The position numbers were made by a program, and so were the translations under genes. Below are positions 1 through 6,898 of a stretch of DNA of 35,072 nt, one piece after another; position 1 is the stretch's first letter; every line of letters starts with the position of its first letter. The notes beneath the pieces were generated by a model. That model searched no databases and was not told the DNA's origin. It saw nothing but the letters and a program-made list of their open reading frames with translations. This DNA is from an uncultured Clostridia bacterium (GTDB taxonomy: Bacteria > Bacillota > Clostridia > Oscillospirales > CAG-272). The stretch covers positions 1-35,072 of the forward strand of contig CANROT010000007.1 of NCBI GenBank assembly GCA_947632285.1, in the 5' to 3' direction.

Positions 1-1
1 G

Positions 2-265
2 CTGAGCACGGACTATGACGGGTCGATGAACTTTAAATATCCCGCCATCGGCCCCGAGGCAACGAACGTCAGCGACTTCGATTTCGGCACCGTCGGCGTG
101 TGGCTGCCGTGGTCCGGCATCGCGAACATCAAGCCGATAGGATATATGCGGGACACGTTCGGCGAGGCGGACATATATAAGATCGACAAAGACATAAAGA
201 CGCTGCGCTCCGAGCTCGAAGCATACGGCGTCGGCGGCAGGCCGCTCCAAAGCCCGCGCGCGTGA
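2..265 (+). CDS. 3' end of an unrecognised gene (partial, starts before the window)
   Basis: The reading frame is open from base 2 to the TGA ending at 265, so only the last 87 residues are visible. An internal ATG at 26 is in the same frame but is probably not the start, because the frame is already open at the window edge. The visible part is soluble in character, with a Trp/Pro-rich stretch (GVWLPWSGIANIKPIGYMRD) and a charged helical tail; there is no membrane segment or sorting signal. I do not recognise the family. The next feature downstream is a promoter-like sequence at 287, so this gene is probably the last of its transcription unit. Confidence 0.6.
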   Translation: MSTDYDGSMNFKYPAIGPEATNVSDFDFGTVGVWLPWSGIANIKPIGYMRDTFGEADIYKIDKDIKTLRSELEAYGVGGRPLQSPRA

Positions 266-286
266 CGGCTTTTTAACGCCGCACAG

Positions 287-315
287 TTGACTTTTTCATA
301 TTTTTACGTTATTAT
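287..315 (+). promoter_or_regulatory. Sigma-A-like promoter ahead of the paralog pair
   Basis: TTGACT (287-292), a 17-nt spacer, then TATTAT (310-315). The spacing is ideal and both hexamers are near consensus. Transcription would begin near 322, at the left edge of the perfect palindrome at 319-356, so the transcript would start with a strong hairpin or a regulator could sit on the start site. Read from sequence only. Confidence 0.5.
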
Positions 316-318
316 GAT

Positions 319-356
319 AATAAACCGCGTGTCGACGCGTCGACACGCGGTTTATT
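319..356. other. 38-bp perfect palindrome (terminator, operator or 5' hairpin)
   Basis: The left arm AATAAACCGCGTGTCGACG is followed directly by its exact reverse complement, giving two 19-base arms with no mismatch. As RNA it folds into a very stable hairpin with a minimal loop. The 3' flank GTTTATTT is only moderately T-rich. It could terminate the upstream gene, which ends at 265. It also lies exactly at the predicted start of the promoter at 287-315, which would suit an operator or a 5' stabilising hairpin. Confidence 0.55.
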
Positions 357-382
357 GTTTATTTCGAGCGAGGAACGCCCAC

Positions 383-460
383 ATGACAGACGCTTTGTCA
401 AAATCAACAGACTTTCTGCTGGAGAACGCCGAACCCGAGGCATGCGTCCCGATTTTTTGA
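383..460 (+). pseudogene. Decayed 5' copy of the downstream paralog family, or a leader peptide
   Basis: A 25-codon frame starts with ATG at 383, has an SD (GCGAGGA) about 8 nt upstream, and ends at TGA 458-460. Its peptide includes STDFLLENAEP, clearly related to MAGFLLENANP at the start of the gene at 481 and to IDFLLEKACD at the start of the gene at 1533. The spacer around the SD is also similar (GCGAGGAACG here, GCGAGGACGA before 481). The simplest reading is the surviving 5' end of a third tandem paralog. A translated leader peptide controlling the gene at 481 cannot be excluded. Confidence 0.5.
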
Positions 461-480
461 GTGCTGCGAGGACGAACAAA

Positions 481-1536
481 ATGACGAACATAACGGATAA
501 AATGGCGGGATTTCTGCTTGAAAACGCAAACCCGTCGATAAGATACCGCGTTCTGACGGAGGTGCTGCGCCGGGACGTTCCACCCGCCGAGCGTGACAAG
601 ATGCAGGCGGAAATACTCGACGAGCCCATAATCAGATCCATCATCGCGTGCCAAAAGGAGAACGGGTGGCTCGGAAACGGATTTCACGGGCCGAGCAAAA
701 CCGCCGGGCAATATGAAAATCAGGAGGTCGGCGTAAAATACCTCGGGGAAAAGCTCGTTTATCGCGACGCGCCCGTGCTGAAAAACGCCATATCCGCTTT
801 CAAAGCCGCCGAAAATGAATATATGGGCGACAACGGTGACCGTGACAAATATGCCGCCTACGGGGCAGACATCGTTATGGCGGCGTGCGTCGCGAGAGCG
901 GGATATGAGGACTCATTCGACATCTCGCGGGAAATAAAGAAATCCCTCGACTCGTTTCGCAGGGTCACAGAGATCGGCAAGGTGACCGATATCGTGAAAA
1001 TAAGGAAAAAGCGCCCGGAGAGGGTGAATCCGGACGGGATCGCATACGTTTTCAACGACTATGAAAAGTGGCCGTGCCGGTATCATCTTGACATTCTGGC
1101 GCACACACAGAGCTGGCGCAGCGAGGAAAATATCGCGATGCTCGCGGCCGCTTTCAATAAGCTCATGGGAGCGTCGTCGCCCGGATATGTGCCCGCCTAC
1201 TGCGTTGACGTCGGACATCTTGTCGGGTGCTGCGGCGCGTTCACGGAGGGAATGGAGCTTTGCACGGAGGCGGGTGTTCGTCTCGATCTTGCGGAATATA
1301 TGTGCCGCTGCGGCCTGTACGGCCTCGTCCCAAAGCTGCGGCAAAAGGTCGATATCATTCGCGACTCGGTAGATGAGCGCGGCGTCTGCCATGCATCATT
1401 TGACGAGGCGGCTCTGCGGGGCATGGGAACATACAGCGGCGGGCAGCTTGAAGTCGACTGGAAAAAGGCATCGCGGCGCGCCTCAGACGTTACGTTCCGC
1501 GCACTTCTGATACTGCACTACGGAGGGGTAAAGTGA
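481..1536 (+). CDS. Unrecognised protein, paralog A (351 aa)
   Basis: The start is set at ATG 481 (MTNITDKMAGFLLENANP), with a GCGAGGA SD about 8 nt upstream. The frame extends up to 355, but the extra residues are unlike the paralog's N-terminus. The protein is soluble with no signal peptide or membrane segment. Conserved blocks shared with the next gene are an N-terminal FLLE motif with an IRYRVL/ILYLVL helix, then a Q..(N/D)GWLG..(F/L)HG block near residue 60, an HIAML/NIAML..WR(S/T)EEN-type block in the middle, and a C-terminal segment ending in FRALLILH. The repeated helical character and the GWLG motif resemble alpha-helical toroid (prenyltransferase/squalene-cyclase-like) proteins, but this is an impression of fold only. 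It overlaps the next gene by 4 nt, so the two are coupled and may form a heteromer. The substrate is unknown. Confidence 0.8.
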   Translation: MTNITDKMAGFLLENANPSIRYRVLTEVLRRDVPPAERDKMQAEILDEPIIRSIIACQKENGWLGNGFHGPSKTAGQYENQEVGVKYLGEKLVYRDAPVLKNAISAFKAAENEYMGDNGDRDKYAAYGADIVMAACVARAGYEDSFDISREIKKSLDSFRRVTEIGKVTDIVKIRKKRPERVNPDGIAYVFNDYEKWPCRYHLDILAHTQSWRSEENIAMLAAAFNKLMGASSPGYVPAYCVDVGHLVGCCGAFTEGMELCTEAGVRLDLAEYMCRCGLYGLVPKLRQKVDIIRDSVDERGVCHASFDEAALRGMGTYSGGQLEVDWKKASRRASDVTFRALLILHYGGVK

Positions 1537-2588
1537 AAGACACACGGTTTGACAACGAAATAGACTTTCTTCTTGAAAAAGCCTGCGACAGCATACTGTA
1601 TCTCGTTTTGAGGAATCTTTTAAAAACGCCTGTGGATAAGCCGGAAATGGTGTCGCTCGAAGAAAAGATCTTAAATCAGCCGAACGTGAGAAAAATACTC
1701 GACGCACAGTGTGACGACGGCTGGCTCGGCCACGAGCTGCACGGGAACGACGGAATGGATCACCTCATAGGCGAGCTTTTGAACGCGGGCGTCGAAAAAG
1801 AGCACCCCGCGATAAAAAAGGCGATCCGCGCGCTCGTCACGCCGGAGATCGCGCAAAACCACAAAAACTGGTTCCACGGCGGCGACGCGCTCGACAAGGG
1901 CGGCAGAGGCGGCAACCGCGCCGTCACGGCGCAGATACTTTCATGGGTGCGCTATCCCGAGGACAGCCCGCTCATAAAGGAACAGATCGAGCTTTCGCTC
2001 GAGCACATGTCCGCGGCGGCGAATTATGACTCCATCGACGATTTCTCCGTAAGCGCAAACGGCAAGCGATTTTATAAGTCGGACGCGCGCTTTCCCGGCG
2101 CGAACCACATCGCGATGCTCGCCGCGACCGAGAGCTGGCGGACAGAAGAAAACGTCAATACGGTCCGGCGCGCGTCTACGCGCGGATATGAGCTGATGCG
2201 CGACGTCGACGAATACATCACGTTCAAAAAGCCCGCAGAATTCGGCGGAGGCTTTGTCGGTCCGTTCAACTACAACTGGCAGGCGCTGACGCCGATGACG
2301 GAGGAAAAGCTCCTCTCCATCATAAACGGCCCGTACAATTTCGGATTTGCGTTCTGGCTCGGCTCGGTCACCGGCGTGCCGGAGTTTATGCCGCAGCCGA
2401 CGGGAACGTATGAGCTCCTTTCGGACATGCTGCGCCGCGGGAATATAGACGAGCTCATACCGGAGAAAACGTACCGAGCGTTCAGGCAGGTGATGGGCAA
2501 AGAGCCGACCCTGCGCAAAAAAAGCGCTAAAAAGTGCGATCTCACATACGCCCTTCTGCGCGCATGTTTCGGCAAAGGGGATCGGTAA
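1533..2588 (+). CDS. Unrecognised protein, paralog B (351 aa)
   Basis: The GTG start at 1533 overlaps the upstream TGA (GTGA overlap), and a strong SD GGAGGGG lies about 5-10 nt before it, so translation is coupled to paralog A. Its length is identical to paralog A (351 aa). It shares the N-terminal FLLE, the QCDDGWLGHELHG block near residues 60-75 and a central HIAMLAATESWRTEEN block. A Gly-rich patch near residues 120-130 (GGDALDKGGRGGNR) differs from paralog A. There is no signal peptide or membrane segment. The tandem equal-length arrangement points to gene duplication and possibly a two-subunit enzyme. I do not recognise the family and assign no function. Confidence 0.8.
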   Translation: MKDTRFDNEIDFLLEKACDSILYLVLRNLLKTPVDKPEMVSLEEKILNQPNVRKILDAQCDDGWLGHELHGNDGMDHLIGELLNAGVEKEHPAIKKAIRALVTPEIAQNHKNWFHGGDALDKGGRGGNRAVTAQILSWVRYPEDSPLIKEQIELSLEHMSAAANYDSIDDFSVSANGKRFYKSDARFPGANHIAMLAATESWRTEENVNTVRRASTRGYELMRDVDEYITFKKPAEFGGGFVGPFNYNWQALTPMTEEKLLSIINGPYNFGFAFWLGSVTGVPEFMPQPTGTYELLSDMLRRGNIDELIPEKTYRAFRQVMGKEPTLRKKSAKKCDLTYALLRACFGKGDR

Positions 2589-2611
2589 ACACGATATCAT
2601 GGGTGATGACT

Positions 2612-3184
2612 ATGGAAAATAAAGGTACAAAAATATTGGAGACAACACGCCTGATCCTTCGTCCCTGGAAGGAAAGCGACGCCGAGGAAGCCTTCGCCAA
2701 CTGGATGAACGACCCGGACGTGACAAAATATCTGACGTGGTCGCCGCACGGCGACGTCGCCGTCACCCGCGCGCTTTTGAAGATGCGCGAGGAGGAATGC
2801 AAGCGGCCGGACTGCTATCACTGGGCTATAGTATTGAAAGACGGGGATATTCTCATCGGCGATATCGAGGCGGGTATTGTCGACGAATATCAGATGACGG
2901 GCGGCATCGGCTACTGCATTGGCAAAGCATGGTGGGGCCAAGGGCTTATGACCGAGGCCCTTTCCGAGGTTTTGCGATACTGCTTTGAGGAGGCCGGTTT
3001 CTATCGCATAAACGGCTGTCATGCCGCGGAAAATATCGGCTCGTCCCGCGTCATGGAGAAGTGCGGCTTAAAATACGAGGGGACGCGCAGAAAAGCCTAC
3101 CGGCTGCTCGGCACAGGCGAACGCGTCGACATCGTTGAGCGCGGCATTTTACGGGAAGATTATTTCGGACAGAGGAAAGTATAA
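2612..3184 (+). CDS. GNAT family N-acetyltransferase (RimJ/RimL type)
   Basis: Predicted to transfer an acetyl group from acetyl-CoA to an amine, such as a protein N-terminus, an amino sugar or a small molecule; the true acceptor is unknown. The N-terminus (LETTRLILRPWKESDAEE) is the classic RimJ/RimL opening. The acetyl-CoA binding motif appears as GKAWWGQGLMTEAL about 110 residues in, and NIGSSRVMEKCGLKYEG is the usual C-terminal motif. ATG 2612 is chosen because GGTGAT lies about 5 nt upstream; ATG 2606 is an in-frame alternative. About 190 aa, full length for the family. It follows paralog B after 23 nt and could share its transcript. A strong bidirectional terminator begins right after its stop. 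Confidence 0.9.
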   Translation: MENKGTKILETTRLILRPWKESDAEEAFANWMNDPDVTKYLTWSPHGDVAVTRALLKMREEECKRPDCYHWAIVLKDGDILIGDIEAGIVDEYQMTGGIGYCIGKAWWGQGLMTEALSEVLRYCFEEAGFYRINGCHAAENIGSSRVMEKCGLKYEGTRRKAYRLLGTGERVDIVERGILREDYFGQRKV

Positions 3185-3220
3185 TTTTTCGCCCCGCCGG
3201 GGGACCGGCGGGGCGAAAAA
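3185..3220. terminator. Bidirectional intrinsic terminator
   Basis: A 16-bp perfect stem, TTTTTCGCCCCGCCGG / CCGGCGGGGCGAAAAA, encloses the loop GGGA. A-tract and T-tract ends make it work in both directions. It sits between the converging acetyltransferase gene (plus) and the calcium ATPase gene (minus), beginning at the base after the acetyltransferase stop codon. Confidence 0.9.
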
Positions 3221-3263
3221 TATCATAACATCTCTGCCGCCCGGCTTTGATGCGGGCGGTATA

Positions 3264-5912
3264 TTATTTTTTGCGGGAAAGTATCTTTCTCATAATGTCG
3301 AACGGGATGACGGTGAACGCGATGACGAGCGCCGCGCCGAGGTCGCGCGGGGAGAGCGGCACCGTGCGGAACACCTCGCCGCCGAAATACACGATCAAAA
3401 GCTGCACACAGCATGTCGCCGTCATTATCGAGATGAACGCCGGGTTCAGCCCGAGATACGACGCCAGATTTATCCGCGTTGTCCGGCAGTTGAACGCGCA
3501 GAAGATTCCGCAGAAGACGAACATCGCAAAAAATATCGTTATGAACCGGTCGTAATCGTCGTAAAATCCGAACCTCTCCTTGAAAAACGGCAGCGACAGA
3601 AACGATATCGACAGCGCTATCTGATATATCCCCGTGATCAGCACGCGCGACAACTCGCGCCCGGAGAGTATCTTTTCGTCGCGCCGCTTCGGCGGCTCCT
3701 TCATATAGTCGCGCCGCGGCGCCTCACCCGCGAACGCGAGCCCGCCGAGGGTGTCCATTATCAGGTTCACCCACAGCATCTGTATGACCGTGACCGGCGC
3801 CTCTATCCCGATGAACGGCCCGATTATCGAGACGCCGACGGCGGACAGGTTCATCGTGAGCTGGAAAACGATGAATTTGCGTATGCTGTCGAATATCGTC
3901 CTGCCGTAGAGGACGGCTTTCCCGATGCTCTTCACGTTGTTGTCGAGAATGACGATGTCGCCCGCTTCCTTCGCCACCTCGGTACCGCTCCCCATCGCGA
4001 AGCCGACGTCCGCGGCGCGCAGCGCGGACGCGTCATTGACGCCGTCGCCCGTCATGCCGACGACGAGCCCCGCCTCACCGGACACGCGGACAAGGCGCTC
4101 CTTGTCGCTCGGGAGCGCGCGGTATATGACGCGAAGGTGCGGCAGCGCGCGCCTCAGCTCCTCATCCGTCATGGCGCCGAGCTGCTGCCCCGAGATGCAG
4201 ATATCGTCGTCGCCGTCCGTTATCCCGACGCGCGCCGCAATCGCGGACGCCGTTTCCTCCCCGTCGCCCGTTATCATCACGAACTGTATGCCCGCGCCGC
4301 GTATCTCGGCGACGGCGGCGCGCGCCTCCGGCCTCGGCTCGTCGCTTATCACGGTCAGCGACAAAAACGTCAGCCCCTCGCCGGGCGTCTCGCGCCGCCC
4401 GCGGCACGTCGCCTGCGCTATGACGCGCGCCCCCTGCCGCGAAAGCTCGCGGCAGCGCGCCGTTATCTTCTGCTTTGAGTAGAACGCCTCGTCCCCGGAT
4501 TCGCGGTGGCACATCGTGCAGAGCGGAAGTATCAGGTCGGGCGCGCCCTTTATGTACGTGATCTCGCCCCCCGCCGCGTCCGCAACGGCGAGCGAATACT
4601 TGTTTTTGCTGTCGAAACGGCGGCGGAACAGGACGCGCCCGCCTCCAGCGCCGCCCGCCGCGTCCGCGACGGACGAGAGTATCGCACGGTCCGTCGCGTT
4701 CCCGCCGAGGGCGGCGCGACGCCCGCCGGACCTGCCGAGCTCCGCCTCCGTATTCGTGACTGCGGAGTCAAGATATATGCCGTATACGCGCCCCGCGGAC
4801 TCGCGCATTCGCGACGGCGCGGAATATTCCCCGTCCGCGGTGATGACGCGCGTCACCGTGAAGTCGCCGCACGTCAGCGTCCCCGTCTTGTCGCAGAAAA
4901 GTATGTTCAGGCTGCCCGCCGTCTCGATGCCGACGAGCTTTTTCACGAGCACGCGGTCGCGCAGCATCCGCTTCATATTCGAGGAGAGCACGACGGTTAT
5001 CATCATCGGCAGCCCCTCCGGGACCGCGACGACGATGACGGAGATCGCGAGCGTCAGCGCGCCGAGCACCTCCGCGAAAACATATGCGGGATCGGAGAGC
5101 CGCGCGAGCGTCTCCGTCATGTCCATGCCCGCGTCTATGAAAAACGAGCGGAACAGGTACGCGACCGCGACGAGCGCCGCCGCCGCATATCCGAGCGTGC
5201 TGACGTTTTTCGCGAGCGTCGTCAGCCGCGCCTTCAGCGGGCTTTCGCGGCGGTCCGACGACAGCGACGACGCGACCTCGCCGTACATCGTCCCCGACCC
5301 GACGCGCTCGACCGTCATGACGCACGCGCCGGAGGTGACGGTCGCCCCGCGCAAAAGCGCGTTTTTTGCCTCGGGCAAGAGCTCCCGCCCGCCGCCGGGG
5401 CGCTTTCTCTCGTCCTTCGATTCGCCGTTCAGCGCGCTCTGGTCGACGGTTATCTCCCCCTCGACGATAAAGCCGTCCGCCGGGACGAGGTCGCCCGAGC
5501 CGAGCAGCACCGTGTCGCCGACGACGACGTCCGCCAGGCGCACGCTGACCGTGACGCCGTCCCTCAGGACGCGGACGGGAATTCCGTCCCCCACCGAGCG
5601 CATGCGCTCAAACGCGCGGTCCCCGCCGTGCTCGGACACGGCGGAAACGACGGTCGAGATCATCACGGCGACGATGATGCCCGCCGTTTCGTACCAGTCG
5701 ACGTGACCTATCGAAAAAATTATATTTATGACGAGCGCGCCGAGCAAAATGCGTATTATCGGGTCCGAAAAGCCCTCAAGGTACCGCCGCAGAAAGCTCT
5801 TCCGCTTCCCGCCCGCGATAGAGTTGTCGCCGTTTTCCCGCCGCGACCTCGATGCCTCCGCCTCCGTCAGCCCCCGCCGTGTCCCCGTTTTTGTACCGTA
5901 TAATGTCGTCAC
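3264..5912 (-). CDS. Calcium-transporting P-type ATPase, PMCA type
   Basis: An ATP-driven cation pump of the plasma membrane, most likely exporting Ca2+. Motifs in order: actuator loop DQSALNGES, where most relatives have TGES; VPEGLP in the ion-binding helix 4; phosphorylation motif FCDKTGTLT with Asp341 as the phosphorylated residue; KGAP of the nucleotide domain; MITGDGEE; and MTGDGVNDASAL of the hinge. The C-terminal block QMLWVNLIMDTLGGLAFAGEAP marks the PMCA subgroup. About 882 aa with the usual transmembrane helices at both ends. GTG 5912 is preferred because GGGGGCAGG lies just upstream; a TTG at 5942 would add 10 residues. It is transcribed alone, divergent from the XRE regulator at 6073, with which it shares a 160-bp intergenic region. 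Regulation by that protein is possible but unproven. Confidence 0.92.
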   Translation of the reverse strand: MTTLYGTKTGTRRGLTEAEASRSRRENGDNSIAGGKRKSFLRRYLEGFSDPIIRILLGALVINIIFSIGHVDWYETAGIIVAVMISTVVSAVSEHGGDRAFERMRSVGDGIPVRVLRDGVTVSVRLADVVVGDTVLLGSGDLVPADGFIVEGEITVDQSALNGESKDERKRPGGGRELLPEAKNALLRGATVTSGACVMTVERVGSGTMYGEVASSLSSDRRESPLKARLTTLAKNVSTLGYAAAALVAVAYLFRSFFIDAGMDMTETLARLSDPAYVFAEVLGALTLAISVIVVAVPEGLPMMITVVLSSNMKRMLRDRVLVKKLVGIETAGSLNILFCDKTGTLTCGDFTVTRVITADGEYSAPSRMRESAGRVYGIYLDSAVTNTEAELGRSGGRRAALGGNATDRAILSSVADAAGGAGGGRVLFRRRFDSKNKYSLAVADAAGGEITYIKGAPDLILPLCTMCHRESGDEAFYSKQKITARCRELSRQGARVIAQATCRGRRETPGEGLTFLSLTVISDEPRPEARAAVAEIRGAGIQFVMITGDGEETASAIAARVGITDGDDDICISGQQLGAMTDEELRRALPHLRVIYRALPSDKERLVRVSGEAGLVVGMTGDGVNDASALRAADVGFAMGSGTEVAKEAGDIVILDNNVKSIGKAVLYGRTIFDSIRKFIVFQLTMNLSAVGVSIIGPFIGIEAPVTVIQMLWVNLIMDTLGGLAFAGEAPRRDYMKEPPKRRDEKILSGRELSRVLITGIYQIALSISFLSLPFFKERFGFYDDYDRFITIFFAMFVFCGIFCAFNCRTTRINLASYLGLNPAFISIMTATCCVQLLIVYFGGEVFRTVPLSPRDLGAALVIAFTVIPFDIMRKILSRKK

Positions 5913-6008
5913 GATCCTGCCCCCGGATATAAAATCTCGCAATATGTATATGTGCGCGGAGCTGACCGTATGCGGACGGGGTCCCGATCAAAAAGTGTCA
6001 TTTCACAC

Positions 6009-6037
6009 TGGACAGGCGGCGCGCCGCGTGGTACAAT
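6009..6037 (+). promoter_or_regulatory. Promoter of the XRE regulator with an internal palindrome
   Basis: TGGACA (6009-6014), a 17-nt spacer, then TACAAT (6032-6037), followed by an SD GGGGGAAG at 6061-6068. The spacer contains the GC-rich palindrome CGGCGCGCCG (6017-6026), placed where a dimeric repressor would block RNA polymerase, so autoregulation is a reasonable guess. Confidence 0.65.
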
Positions 6038-6072
6038 ATAAGTAAATAACGGTAAAAAACGGGGGAAGACAT

Positions 6073-6765
6073 ATGTTCAGCGCAACAAAATTCGGCGGCA
6101 ATCTCTGCCGTTTACGCAAAAACGCCGATATGACGCAGTCTGAGCTTGCGGACAGGCTCGGCGTCGCGTCCTCGGCGGTCTCGAGATACGAGCTCGGCGA
6201 GAGCTTTCCGGACGTCGCGATGATCTCGCGCCTCGCCGAGATCTTCGGCACCTCGACGGAGGAGCTGATAAACGCCGGCGAGCCGACGCCGGGCGAGCTG
6301 CGGATACTTGACGGGATAGCGAACGGGAGAGCCGTCGAGGCGCAGAGCATTGAGGATATCGCGGGGATAGCGCCGCTCCTCCGCCCGAGCGTACTCGAGC
6401 GGCTCGTTGACAATTTCTCCGCGCACGGGATCGACATTTCGTATGTCGTCAAGCTCGCCGAATACCTGAGCGACAAGAGCGTGCTCGCCCTGCTCGAGGA
6501 GTCCTCGCCCGACAAGCTGAACGAGGAGCTGCTCGGCAAGTTCGTGCCGATACTTGACGACTGGTCGAAGGCCGCCATTCTCCAGCGGATCCTTGACGGC
6601 GAGCTTGACTACCACTTTATCCGCGTGCTTTTGCCATACGTCTCGTATTACGTCGACGCGCAGGTCGAGGAGGCGGTCATCGAGGGCGCGATCCCGTGGG
6701 ACGCGCTCGACATGCTGCGCGAGGCGATAGAGGAGCGCAACGAGCGCGAGCGGGGTAAGCAGTAA
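6073..6765 (+). CDS. XRE-family helix-turn-helix transcriptional regulator
   Basis: A 230-aa DNA-binding protein. Residues about 8-65 form a lambda-repressor-type HTH (MTQSELADRLGVASSAVSRY, then a helix ending in LAEIFGTSTEELI). The rest (about 75-230) is acidic, helical and of no family I recognise; it probably mediates dimerisation or ligand sensing. A clear promoter and SD precede ATG 6073, and a terminator follows, so it is monocistronic. It lies between the divergent calcium ATPase and the downstream carbohydrate operon, and either could be its target. The palindrome in its own promoter suggests self-control. Confidence 0.9.
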   Translation: MFSATKFGGNLCRLRKNADMTQSELADRLGVASSAVSRYELGESFPDVAMISRLAEIFGTSTEELINAGEPTPGELRILDGIANGRAVEAQSIEDIAGIAPLLRPSVLERLVDNFSAHGIDISYVVKLAEYLSDKSVLALLEESSPDKLNEELLGKFVPILDDWSKAAILQRILDGELDYHFIRVLLPYVSYYVDAQVEEAVIEGAIPWDALDMLREAIEERNERERGKQ

Positions 6766-6773
6766 CAGATTTG

Positions 6774-6812
6774 AAAGCAGGCGCTTTATACCGCGCCTGC
6801 TTTTCGTTTTTA
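6774..6812 (+). terminator. Intrinsic terminator after the XRE gene
   Basis: Stem AAAGCAGGCGC (6774-6784), loop TTTATACC, and GCGCCTGCTTT (6793-6803), followed by a T-rich run. It begins 9 nt after the stop codon and separates the regulator from the operon starting at 6899. Confidence 0.85.
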
Positions 6813-6898
6813 TATGGCTTTTTCGCCCCGCTTGTGGTAGAATATATAAGGCACATCGATCAGTTTCTTAAAAACTACGCCATGTGAGGAAAAAATCA

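Noticed and set aside
3135..5903. Long plus-strand open frames of 400 or more codons opposite the calcium ATPase
   Set aside because: They are antisense to a gene with full P-type ATPase motifs. The Arg/Ala/Asp-rich translations match no family and reflect high GC content.
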